This document shows, piece after piece, positions 1 through 5,374 of a stretch of DNA of 5,374 bases. The translations under genes and the position numbers were made by a program. Origin of the DNA: Betaproteobacteria bacterium HGW-Betaproteobacteria-2 (lineage in GTDB: Bacteria; Pseudomonadota; Gammaproteobacteria; Burkholderiales; Methylophilaceae). The notes beneath the pieces were generated by a model. That model was not told where the DNA came from. It was given only the letters and a program-made list of their open reading frames with translations, and ran no database searches. The DNA lies in the NCBI GenBank assembly GCA_002842255.1, contig PHCM01000121.1:1-5374 (forward strand), read 5' to 3'. How positions within the stretch are numbered: the first letter of the stretch is position 1; each line of letters starts with the position of its first letter.

Positions 1-638
1 GCCATCAGCTCAGCGGCAAGACCTTGATCGGCATCGCCTCCGGCGCCAACATGAACTTCGACCGCCTGCGCTTTGTCGCCGAGCGTGCCGAGATCGGCGA
101 AAAGCGCGAAGCCGTGCTGGCCGTCACCATCCCGGAAAAACCGGGCGCGTTCAAGGCCTTCTGCCGCTTGCTGGGCAACCGCAACATCACGGAATTCAAT
201 TACCGTTATGCCAACCCGAAAGAAGCGCACATCTTTGTCGGCATCGCTATCCAGAACCGCGAGGAAGCGACCCGGCTGGTCGATAGCCTCAAGGCGCACG
301 GCCTGCCCGCGCTCGACCTGACCGACAACGAAGTCGCCAAGCTGCATCTGCGTCATCTGGTCGGCGGCCATGCGCCGCAGGCGGAGCATGAAGAAGTGTT
401 CCGTTTCGAGTTCCCGGAAAAACCGGGCGCACTGATGCAGTTCCTCGACAACATGGGTCATGACTGGAACATCAGTCTGTTCCATTATCGCAATCATGGC
501 GCCGATTTCGGCCGTGTACTGGTCGGTATCCAGGTGCCACCGACAGAAAAGGCCGAGTTCGACGAATTCCTCAAGAATCTTGGTTATCCGCACTGGGAAG
601 AGACCAACAACCCGGCTTACAAACTTTTCCTCGGCTGA
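1..638 (+). CDS. ilvA: Threonine deaminase (threonine ammonia-lyase, biosynthetic), C-terminal part
   Basis: This is the 3' part of a gene entering from the left edge; the first full codon is at position 3 and the stop is TGA 636-638. IlvA is a cytoplasmic PLP enzyme that deaminates threonine to 2-oxobutanoate, the first committed step to isoleucine. The visible part starts at the end of the catalytic domain (SGANMNFDRLRFVAERAE, as in proteobacterial IlvA) and continues into two ACT-like regulatory subdomains, roughly 111-300 and 390-600. Each opens with a PEKPGA loop and holds an NYRYA or HYRNHG strand; the end (EETNNPAYKLFLG) also matches the family. Two regulatory subdomains indicate the long, isoleucine-inhibited biosynthetic form and not the short catabolic TdcB form. 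The PLP lysine lies outside the window, so activity cannot be judged here. No other gene follows closely, so ilvA probably ends its transcript here. Confidence 0.96.
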   Translation, partial: HQLSGKTLIGIASGANMNFDRLRFVAERAEIGEKREAVLAVTIPEKPGAFKAFCRLLGNRNITEFNYRYANPKEAHIFVGIAIQNREEATRLVDSLKAHGLPALDLTDNEVAKLHLRHLVGGHAPQAEHEEVFRFEFPEKPGALMQFLDNMGHDWNISLFHYRNHGADFGRVLVGIQVPPTEKAEFDEFLKNLGYPHWEETNNPAYKLFLG

Positions 639-647
639 ACCGGGCAA

Positions 648-685
648 TGGTTGTATACAGCCATAATGGTGGCTGTATACAACCA
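648..685. repeat. Perfect 16-bp inverted repeat with nested TGTATACA palindromes
   Basis: The left arm TGGTTGTATACAGCCA (648-663) and right arm TGGCTGTATACAACCA (670-685) are exact reverse complements around a 6-nt loop, starting nine bases after the ilvA stop. Each arm is itself a near-palindrome (14 of 16 positions symmetric) built on TGTATACA, so the element can also be read as two near-identical operator-like sites with centres 22 bp apart, about two helical turns. In RNA it would form a strong hairpin, but no T-run follows, so it is not a standard intrinsic terminator. It may be a 3'-end stabilising or Rho-assisted hairpin, a repressor site (GntR-type regulators often use GTATAC-centred palindromes), or one copy of a dispersed repeat. 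Confidence 0.85.
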
Positions 686-841
686 ATCCGGCGTATTGTC
701 GCATGTGCCGGTCTTCTTAAATAACTGTTTATATGAAACAAGTACTTATCAAGAACGGATATTGCTTGTTTTTGAGCCCGCTTCATTGCACTACGCAATG
801 ATTTGAGCTATGGAACTCAATCTGTGGAATCAGAATGTGAA

Positions 842-877
842 TTAATTGGAACCCAAGCATTAATTTGAACCTAAGCA
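842..877. repeat. Two-copy 18-bp imperfect tandem repeat
   Basis: TTAATTGGAACCCAAGCA (842-859) is followed directly by TTAATTTGAACCTAAGCA (860-877); 16 of 18 positions agree. It lies about 90-120 bases upstream of the lipoprotein start codon, where an activator or repressor could bind, but the 18-bp period does not match a whole number of helical turns. A simple local duplication is equally possible. Confidence 0.8.
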
Positions 878-892
878 ACACAAGATTGACCA

Positions 893-925
893 ATAAGTTC
901 GCTTATCTGCAAAGTTGAAGCAGAT
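893..925 (+). other. Two adjacent small hairpins in the lipoprotein leader
   Basis: ATAAG 893-897 pairs with CTTAT 902-906 around a TTCG tetraloop. ATCTGC 905-910 pairs with GCAGAT 920-925 around a 9-nt loop. The two share two bases at 905-906. If transcribed they would sit just 5' of the ribosome binding site. Stems are short (5 and 6 bp) and may be chance. Confidence 0.35.
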
Positions 926-948
926 TCAACCAATAATTTATAAGACAC

Positions 949-954
949 AAGGAG
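949..954 (+). promoter_or_regulatory. Ribosome binding site of the propeller lipoprotein gene
   Basis: AAGGAG ends nine bases before ATG 964. It is a near-consensus Shine-Dalgarno sequence and fixes the start that gives a complete lipoprotein signal peptide. Confidence 0.85.
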
Positions 955-963
955 AAAGTCAGG

Positions 964-2088
964 ATGAAATCCCCTCACCTCGCAACGAGGCTACGCAACG
1001 GTCTGTTAATGGTCGCAGTGGCCGGTGCACTCGCTGCCTGCGGCGACAAACCGGAACAGGCTGCCGATGTATCCAGCACAGACAGCGCCGTTAGCGCTGA
1101 CCGCGGCCTCGCCTACGTTTCCAATCAGAAGGGTGGCGTCACCGTCATCGACCTCAACACCATGCAAACCGTGCGCGAAATCGACAACAAGGGCGGCACA
1201 CCGCGCGGTATCGGCATCACACCTGACGGCAAGACCCTGATCATCGCCAACAAGGACGAAGGCAACATCTCCATTCTCAACGCCGAAACCGGCGAACTGA
1301 TCCAGCACGTCGAAATCGGCGTCAATCCGGAATTCGTCCGCGTCGTCGGCCAGACCGCTTATGTTTCCTTTGAACCCAGCTCCAAGGGTGGACCTCCGCC
1401 GAAGCCAGGTGAGGAAGTGATCGAGGAAGAAGATGATGACGAGGAAGAAGTCCCGGCCCGCATCTCCATCGTCGACATCGCTCAAGGCAAGGTCACCAAG
1501 GAAGTAGTCGGCGGCCCGGAAACCGAAGGCATCGAGTTTTCGCATGACGGCAGCAAGCTGATCATCACCAACGAGGAAGACGACACCGTCACTGTGCATG
1601 ATCTTGCCACAGGCGAACTAGTCAAGACCATTAGCACCGAAGAACTGGGCAAGCGCCCACGCGGCATCAAGGCAGCCCCTGACGGCTCCGCCTACTTGGC
1701 CACGCTTGAGTTCGGCAACAACTTCGTCGTCATGGACAGCGAATTCAATGTCGTCCGCACCGTGAATACCGGCGAAGCGCCATACGGTATCGCCTACAAC
1801 CGCGATGGCAGCTTGATCTATGTCGCCGCCGGCAAGGCCAAGACGCTGGAAGTCTATGACGCCAAGACCTACGAGAAGGTCAACGAAGTCGCGACCGGCG
1901 AGCGCTGCTGGCACTTCACCTTCACGCCGGACGACAAGGAAATCCTGCTCGCCTGCGGTCGTTCCGATGAAGTGCTGGTGATCGACACCGCCAGCCTGCA
2001 GGTCACCAAGCGCATTGAGGACAAGCAACTGCCTTGGGGTATCGTTGCCTATCCGAAATCGGTCGGCAGTCTGGACGCACCCGAGTAA
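964..2088 (+). CDS. YVTN-type beta-propeller lipoprotein
   Basis: The 374-residue product begins with a basic n-region and a hydrophobic stretch ending in the lipobox L-A-A-C (residues 23-26), so it should be lipidated on Cys26. Gly at +2 suggests outer-membrane sorting. From about residue 47 the chain consists of beta-propeller repeats: strands such as LAYVSN, GGVTVIDL and ISILNAETG alternate with turns TPDGKTLIIAN (86-96), SHDGSKLIITN (193-203), NRDGSLIYVAAG (279-290) and TPDDKEILLA (321-330). This pattern fits the YVTN/40-residue repeat family, and the layout recalls the propellers associated with PQQ-dependent catabolism. Between early blades sits an unusual insert (about 139-164), glycine- and proline-rich and then strongly acidic. 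Cys315 and Cys331 could form a disulfide. No dehydrogenase or cytochrome gene is adjacent, so the ligand or partner is unknown. The gene has a good ribosome binding site and its own terminator and is probably monocistronic. Confidence 0.9.
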   Translation: MKSPHLATRLRNGLLMVAVAGALAACGDKPEQAADVSSTDSAVSADRGLAYVSNQKGGVTVIDLNTMQTVREIDNKGGTPRGIGITPDGKTLIIANKDEGNISILNAETGELIQHVEIGVNPEFVRVVGQTAYVSFEPSSKGGPPPKPGEEVIEEEDDDEEEVPARISIVDIAQGKVTKEVVGGPETEGIEFSHDGSKLIITNEEDDTVTVHDLATGELVKTISTEELGKRPRGIKAAPDGSAYLATLEFGNNFVVMDSEFNVVRTVNTGEAPYGIAYNRDGSLIYVAAGKAKTLEVYDAKTYEKVNEVATGERCWHFTFTPDDKEILLACGRSDEVLVIDTASLQVTKRIEDKQLPWGIVAYPKSVGSLDAPE

Positions 2089-2109
2089 GCACTCGCTGCA
2101 TTGCTCAAC

Positions 2110-2137
2110 AAAAAGCCCGCATCAAGCGGGCTTTTTT
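2110..2137 (+). terminator. Intrinsic terminator after the lipoprotein gene
   Basis: AAAAAGCCCGC (2110-2120) pairs over 11 bp with GCGGGCTTTTT (2126-2136) around the loop ATCAA, and a run of six T ends at 2137. It lies 21 bases after the stop codon. The A-run on the left arm means it could also stop transcription from the right, although no converging gene is seen. Confidence 0.95.
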
Positions 2138-2343
2138 ATTTGACCTGAGCTGGACAACCGATTTCTACGGCTTTAATCTGACCAATTCCTTAATGTATCA
2201 ATTTCAAATAAACCCTGAACAAGTTGATTAAAAGGTATATATTGGTCATCATAAGGCCAAGAATTCATGGATTGGCATGCAGAATTAAACCGCATATGAA
2301 TATCGGTATCCAGAAATTCATGCATGCAAAAGGAGACATCATC
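2138..2343 (+). promoter_or_regulatory. Leader and presumed promoter region of the pilus operon
   Basis: This AT-rich, gene-free stretch separates the terminator from the first pilus gene and should hold the operon promoter. The best sigma-70-like pair by eye is TGGACA (2151-2156) and TTTAAT (2172-2177), each 5 of 6 to consensus, but the 15-bp spacer is short. A split direct repeat is present: AATTCATG at 2262-2269 and 2315-2322, each followed by GCATGCA at 2275-2281 and 2322-2328. In-frame ATGs at 2296 and 2320 precede the chosen start but lack a good ribosome binding site. Confidence 0.4.
2329..2335 (+). promoter_or_regulatory. Ribosome binding site that fixes the SCPU subunit start
   Basis: AAAGGAG lies eight bases before ATG 2344. 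It selects that ATG over in-frame TTG 2224, ATG 2296 and ATG 2320, all of which would bury the signal peptide behind extra residues. Confidence 0.85.
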
Positions 2344-2853
2344 ATGTATACATCATCCATCAGGAAATCCCTGCCATTTATGCTGGCATCCATGGTCGCA
2401 CTATCTCCAGCAGGCGCGATTGCAGACACTGCTACCGACACATTCCAGGTCACCGCCACTGTGCTCGGTTCCTGTTCGGTCTCGGCCACCGACCTTGCCT
2501 TCGGCAACTACACACCGACATCGGGCACGGCGCTGGACCAGACCAGCACCGTGACCGTCACCTGCACGACGGGCACCACCTATTCAGTGGGCCTGAACGC
2601 GGGGCAGAACGACGACGGCAACGGCGTCACCGGTCGCAGAATGGTCTATAACACCACCAACTTCCTCGCCTATGCACTGTATTCAGACAGCGGTCGCACC
2701 ACGAACTGGGGTAACACCCCGCCCACTGATACGGTTGCTGGCACCGGTAACGGAGCGGCACAAGACATCACCGTCTATGGCCGCGTCCCCATCAATCAGT
2801 ATGTCACTGCCGGCGCCTACGCCGACACCATCACGGTCACGGTCACTTACTAA
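2344..2853 (+). CDS. Spore coat U (SCPU) domain pilin-like subunit, CsuA/B type
   Basis: The 169-residue product has a Sec signal peptide (residues 1-27, basic SIRKS, hydrophobic core, cleavage after GAIA). A single SCPU domain follows, opening with DTFQVTATVLGSCSVSATDLAFGNY, where 'tdlaFGnY' after the first cysteine is typical. Cys44 and Cys74 are the only mature cysteines and probably form the family's disulfide. The C-terminal strands (ITVYGRVPINQY, then GAYADTITVTVTY) match the usual SCPU ending. In archaic chaperone-usher pili such as Acinetobacter Csu, such proteins are polymerised by donor-strand exchange into the fibre rod; the Thr/Val-rich N-terminal segment would be the donor strand. 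A chaperone gene begins 33 bases downstream and an usher follows, which supports the role. Whether this is the major rod subunit is inferred from its first position. Threonine and alanine richness is normal for the family. Confidence 0.9.
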   Translation: MYTSSIRKSLPFMLASMVALSPAGAIADTATDTFQVTATVLGSCSVSATDLAFGNYTPTSGTALDQTSTVTVTCTTGTTYSVGLNAGQNDDGNGVTGRRMVYNTTNFLAYALYSDSGRTTNWGNTPPTDTVAGTGNGAAQDITVYGRVPINQYVTAGAYADTITVTVTY

Positions 2854-2886
2854 CTAAACCCGGCAAAAACAGACAAGGATATCCGC

Positions 2887-3630
2887 ATGCAGATCAGCAA
2901 ACATTCCTTCTACAAACTGCTGCTGGCCGTGGCTACCGTGCTCGGCATGGCAGGCTGGGCTGTCGCTTCGAACCTGACCATTTATCCGGTAGGCGTCATA
3001 CTGAATGCACAGAAACCGGCAGGTGAGATCAATCTGCAGAACGACGATGAAGCGCCCAAGGTGATTCAGGTGGAACTGATGGAGTGGAGCCAGAAAGACG
3101 GTCAGGACATCTATACGCCAAGCCGCGATCTGCTGGCCAACCCGCCGGTGTTCACCTTGCAGCCCGGCAAGACCCAACTGATTCGCCTTGGCCTCAACAA
3201 ACCGACCAAGAATGCTGAAGAACTGGCCTATCGCCTTTATATCAATGAAGTGCCACCACCACCCAAGCCCGGTTTTACCGGTTTGCAAATGGCGCTGCGC
3301 GTCGGCATCCCGGTGTTTGTCGAACCCCAGCAGCCGGCCAAGCCCAAACTCGAATGGCAGGCCAGCAGAAACGGTGATGGCAGCATCAAACTGAAAGTTG
3401 CCAACACCGGCAATGTGCACATGAAACTGCTGGATTTCGACCTGAAAGAAACCGAGCAGAACCGCACGCTCGCCAAGGAAAGCGGCGGTTTCTACCTGCT
3501 GCCCGGTCAATCGCGCGAACTCAGCTTTATTCCGGAATTCGACTGGCAAGGCAATCGCCTGAAACTTTCGACAAATACTGGCAGAGGCCTGGTGGAAACT
3601 GCGCTTGCCTTGGAAACAGCACACCCATAG
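2887..3630 (+). CDS. Periplasmic pilus chaperone, PapD superfamily, CsuC type
   Basis: The 247-residue product starts at ATG 2887, preceded by AAGGA (2875-2879) seven bases upstream. Residues 1-27 form a signal peptide cleaved after AVA. Domain 1 (about 28-148) has the expected landmarks: a first strand NLTIYPVGVIL, INLQND, VELMEW, the SPPV-like ANPPVFTLQPGKTQLIRLGL (84-103), YRLYINEVPPPPK (115-127) and the G1-strand region MALRVGIPVF (135-144). Domain 2 (about 150-245) contains LKVANTGNVHMKLLDFDL and GGFYLLPGQSRELSF, both typical of the family. It would cap subunits in the periplasm and deliver them to the usher. By eye, the positions of the PapD anchor pair Arg8/Lys112 carry no basic residue (near Gly36 and Pro142). 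Archaic-type chaperones diverge here, so this need not mean loss of function. Its last 26 bases overlap the usher gene. Confidence 0.92.
   Translation: MQISKHSFYKLLLAVATVLGMAGWAVASNLTIYPVGVILNAQKPAGEINLQNDDEAPKVIQVELMEWSQKDGQDIYTPSRDLLANPPVFTLQPGKTQLIRLGLNKPTKNAEELAYRLYINEVPPPPKPGFTGLQMALRVGIPVFVEPQQPAKPKLEWQASRNGDGSIKLKVANTGNVHMKLLDFDLKETEQNRTLAKESGGFYLLPGQSRELSFIPEFDWQGNRLKLSTNTGRGLVETALALETAHP
3591..3596 (+). promoter_or_regulatory. Weak ribosome binding site for the TTG-started usher gene
   Basis: GGTGGA lies inside the end of the chaperone gene, eight bases before TTG 3605. It differs from GGAGGA at one base. Together with the overlap it suggests that usher translation depends partly on ribosomes finishing the chaperone gene. 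Confidence 0.5.
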
Positions 3631-5374
3631 ACGCCGCTTCGCGGCACTCCTGGCGGCTTTGACTTTCTGCATCGGCGCCGTCTCATCCGTCTATGCCGCT
3701 ACCGTAAAACCTGCGGATGCCGAAGAAAGCGAATGTAGCGGGGAACTGCTGCTTACTGTCAGCATCAACGGCCTTTATTCACCTCACTGTGAACACATCG
3801 CCCTGCTGAAAGAAGGCGGCCTGGCAGCCCAATCCGAAACCTTTCAACGCTGGCGGATTCCCGTCCCCAACATGGAGCCGATCCATCATGAAGGCCGGGA
3901 TTATTTCCCTCTCACCGCGGTACCCGGCCTCTCGTTCTACATCGATCATGAAAAACAGCAGCTGATACTGGAAGCGCCGCCCAAAATCTTCTTCGCGACC
4001 AAGCTCACGGAACAACGCGGCTATATCGCCAGCACACCGCCGCCCGATCCCGGCGCTTTTTTCAACTACGATTTCTCTGCCGAACACGCCGAGGGCAACC
4101 GCACCAACCACAGTGGCCTGCTGGAACTGGGGGCCTTCAACCGCTTTGGTGTGGGTACGGCCACCATGCTCTGGCGCGACACCGAGGAGGTGAACAATCT
4201 GGTTCGACTCGATACGACCTGGACCCGCGACAATCCGGAAGACATGACACGCCTACGGCTGGGCGACACCATCGGCCGCGCGGGCAGTTGGGGGCGCGCG
4301 GTGCGCTTCGGCGGCATCCAGTGGGGCAGCAGCTTCGATACCCAGCCCGGTTTCATTACCATCCCATTGCCATCCGCCAGTGGCGAAGCAGCGCTGCCGT
4401 CTACTGTCGATGTCTTGGTCAACAATGCTCGTCGCTTGAGCCGGGACATTCCGGCCGGGCCGTTCGAGATTGAGAATGTTCCGGTAGTCACCGGCCAAGG
4501 CGATGTGCAACTGGTCGTCACCGACCTGCTAGGCCGCCAGCAAATCATTACGCAGCCCTATTACGCCAGCTCGAATCTGCTACGCGCCGGTTTGAGCGAT
4601 TATTCCTACGAAGCAGACTTCATCCGCAACAATTACGGCATCGACAGTGACGACTACGGCAGGCTGATCACCAGCGCGACTCATCGCTACGGCATCACGG
4701 ATTACTTTACCCGCGAACTCCGCGCCGAACTGCTCAGCGACCAACAGACCGCCGGTGTCTCCACCGTCTATCTATGGCCGACACTGGGTACCGCGAATGC
4801 GTCGCTTGCATTCAGCCACGGCCCCGAAGGCGACGGCGAACTGTTTTCGCTCGGTTTCCAGCGCATCGCGCAGCGCATGAGCTTCACTGCGCAAAGCCGC
4901 TATAACAGCCGGGATTTCGCCCAGATCGGCCTGACGCCGGGAGCGTCCAACCCCAAGCTAACACATTCAGCCAGCATTGGTTACTCAAGACCGGGTTATG
5001 GCGCCATCTCACTCTCCTACCTGAATCAGTCCTACTGGGGTCAACATGACAACGAAATCTTCTCGGCAAATTACAGCATCAATCTCGGTAGTGACTACTT
5101 TTTCACTATACAGGCACTGGAGAGCCGCAGTGAAAACACCAATCGCAGCCTGGGTTTGAGCATCACCCGCGCATTCGGCTCAAACACGTCCGGCAGCCTG
5201 CGCCACAGCCACCAGACTGCCGGTGACAGTACCGCACTACAAATCCAGCGCAATCTGCCGGTGGGGCCGGGGTTCGGCTACAACCTGTTGAGCGAAGAAG
5301 GCATCAATCGTCGTCACGAGGCTCGCGGTTACTGGCAAACCGACATCGGAACCTACAGCGCCGAAGCCTCGAAA
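3605..5374 (+). CDS. Outer-membrane usher, CsuD/FimD family, N-terminal 590 residues
   Basis: The frame opens after a stop at 3560-3562 and runs to the right edge, so the 3' end is missing; ushers usually have about 800 residues. No ATG lies near the start. TTG 3605 gives MPWKQHTHRRRFAALLAAL and a complete signal peptide cleaved near residue 31 (VYA), so I chose it. An N-terminal periplasmic domain follows (about 32-150), with Cys44 and Cys62 as a possible disulfide. The barrel and plug then show family hallmarks: RLGD (218-221), GFITIPLP, PSTVDVLVNNARRL (265-278), AGPFEIENVPVVTGQGD, DLLGR (307-311), YYASSNLLRAGLSDYSYEADF (through about 339), and then alternating barrel strands. It would form the pore that takes subunit-chaperone complexes and exports the growing pilus. 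No frameshift or internal stop was seen. It overlaps the chaperone gene by 26 bases, in another frame. Confidence 0.93.
   Translation, partial: MPWKQHTHRRRFAALLAALTFCIGAVSSVYAATVKPADAEESECSGELLLTVSINGLYSPHCEHIALLKEGGLAAQSETFQRWRIPVPNMEPIHHEGRDYFPLTAVPGLSFYIDHEKQQLILEAPPKIFFATKLTEQRGYIASTPPPDPGAFFNYDFSAEHAEGNRTNHSGLLELGAFNRFGVGTATMLWRDTEEVNNLVRLDTTWTRDNPEDMTRLRLGDTIGRAGSWGRAVRFGGIQWGSSFDTQPGFITIPLPSASGEAALPSTVDVLVNNARRLSRDIPAGPFEIENVPVVTGQGDVQLVVTDLLGRQQIITQPYYASSNLLRAGLSDYSYEADFIRNNYGIDSDDYGRLITSATHRYGITDYFTRELRAELLSDQQTAGVSTVYLWPTLGTANASLAFSHGPEGDGELFSLGFQRIAQRMSFTAQSRYNSRDFAQIGLTPGASNPKLTHSASIGYSRPGYGAISLSYLNQSYWGQHDNEIFSANYSINLGSDYFFTIQALESRSENTNRSLGLSITRAFGSNTSGSLRHSHQTAGDSTALQIQRNLPVGPGFGYNLLSEEGINRRHEARGYWQTDIGTYSAEASK

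Larger units (their letters stand above)
639..963. other. AT-rich non-coding interval between ilvA and the propeller lipoprotein gene
   Basis: No plausible gene is seen in these 325 bases on either strand. The DNA is clearly more AT-rich than the flanking genes, especially from about 690 on. It holds, in order: a perfect inverted repeat at 648-685; a weak AT-rich dyad (AAACAAG 736-742 with CTTGTTT 765-771, followed by five T); a 7-bp dyad (TCATTGC 783-789 with GCAATGA 795-801); an 18-bp imperfect tandem repeat at 842-877; two small hairpins at 893-925; and the ribosome binding site of the next gene. No convincing sigma-70 promoter was found, although the promoter of the lipoprotein gene should lie here. 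Confidence 0.75.

Noticed and set aside
736..773. AAACAAG/CTTGTTT dyad followed by five T, as a terminator for ilvA
   Set aside because: The stem is AT-rich with a 22-base loop and is too weak for a reliable intrinsic terminator.
571..798. Minus-strand 75-codon frame over the ilvA end and inverted repeat
   Set aside because: It reads through the hairpin and the ilvA tail, with no recognisable protein character.
915..944. Possible promoter TTGAAG (915-920) with TATAAG (939-944) before the lipoprotein gene
   Set aside because: The start would fall near 951, inside the ribosome binding site, so the transcript would lose its Shine-Dalgarno sequence.
1006..2028. Two minus-strand open frames opposite the propeller lipoprotein
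   Set aside because: Their Asp/Val/Gly-rich sequence is the complement of the Ile/Asp/Thr codons of the propeller; no family features and no ribosome binding sites are apparent.
2034..2231. Plus-strand 65-codon frame overlapping the lipoprotein end and terminator
   Set aside because: It translates the terminator stem and AT-rich leader, is out of frame with known genes, and looks like chance.
2273..2290. TTGGCATGC as a sigma-54 promoter before the pilus operon
   Set aside because: The GG element is present but no GC follows at the required spacing.
2267..2334. ANGGA motifs (2267-2271 and 2330-2334) as CsrA binding sites
   Set aside because: The motif is short and the second is simply the Shine-Dalgarno sequence; no supporting hairpin loops were seen.
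2854..3672. Long open frame (272 codons) on the minus strand across the chaperone gene
   Set aside because: It mirrors a clearly recognised chaperone gene, has no recognisable domain, and its openness follows from the codon bias of the real gene.
3779..4548. Minus-strand frames opposite the usher gene
   Set aside because: They are shadows of the usher frame, which is supported by several family motifs.

Overview
The window looks like part of a proteobacterial chromosome, most likely a betaproteobacterium or a near relative. The coding DNA favours G or C at third codon positions, the IlvA tail closely resembles the proteobacterial biosynthetic enzyme, and two envelope gene sets follow that suit a Gram-negative cell: an outer-membrane-type lipoprotein and a chaperone-usher pilus operon. 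Genus cannot be fixed from this stretch. All supported genes lie on the + strand.

Layout. (1) 1-638 is the C-terminal regulatory half of biosynthetic threonine deaminase (ilvA); its catalytic domain lies upstream of the window. (2) 639-963 is an AT-rich non-coding interval. It begins with a perfect 16-bp inverted repeat whose arms each hold a TGTATACA palindrome. It also has an 18-bp imperfect tandem repeat at 842-877 and small hairpins close to the next gene. (3) 964-2088 encodes a 374-residue lipoprotein with a YVTN/PQQ-associated type beta-propeller and a very acidic internal insert. It is closed by a strong intrinsic terminator at 2110-2137, so it appears to be a single-gene unit. (4) 2138-2343 is a leader region. 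(5) 2344-5374 is the start of an archaic (CsuA/B-type, spore coat U) chaperone-usher operon: a secreted SCPU-domain pilin-like subunit, a periplasmic chaperone, and the first 590 residues of the outer-membrane usher, which runs off the window.

How the genes work together. The pilus genes form a pathway: the subunit is exported by Sec, capped and folded by the chaperone, and handed to the usher for polymerisation through the outer membrane. The chaperone and usher genes overlap by 26 bases. The usher has no in-frame ATG near its beginning and appears to start at TTG 3605, which restores a complete signal peptide. A tip subunit (CsuE-like) would be expected just beyond the right edge. ilvA and the propeller lipoprotein show no visible functional link to the pilus operon.

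I saw no RNA gene, CRISPR array, insertion sequence or phage-like gene. Nothing here amounts to a clearly new system. The most unusual items are the paired TGTATACA palindromes after ilvA, the acidic insert in the propeller, and the TTG-started usher.
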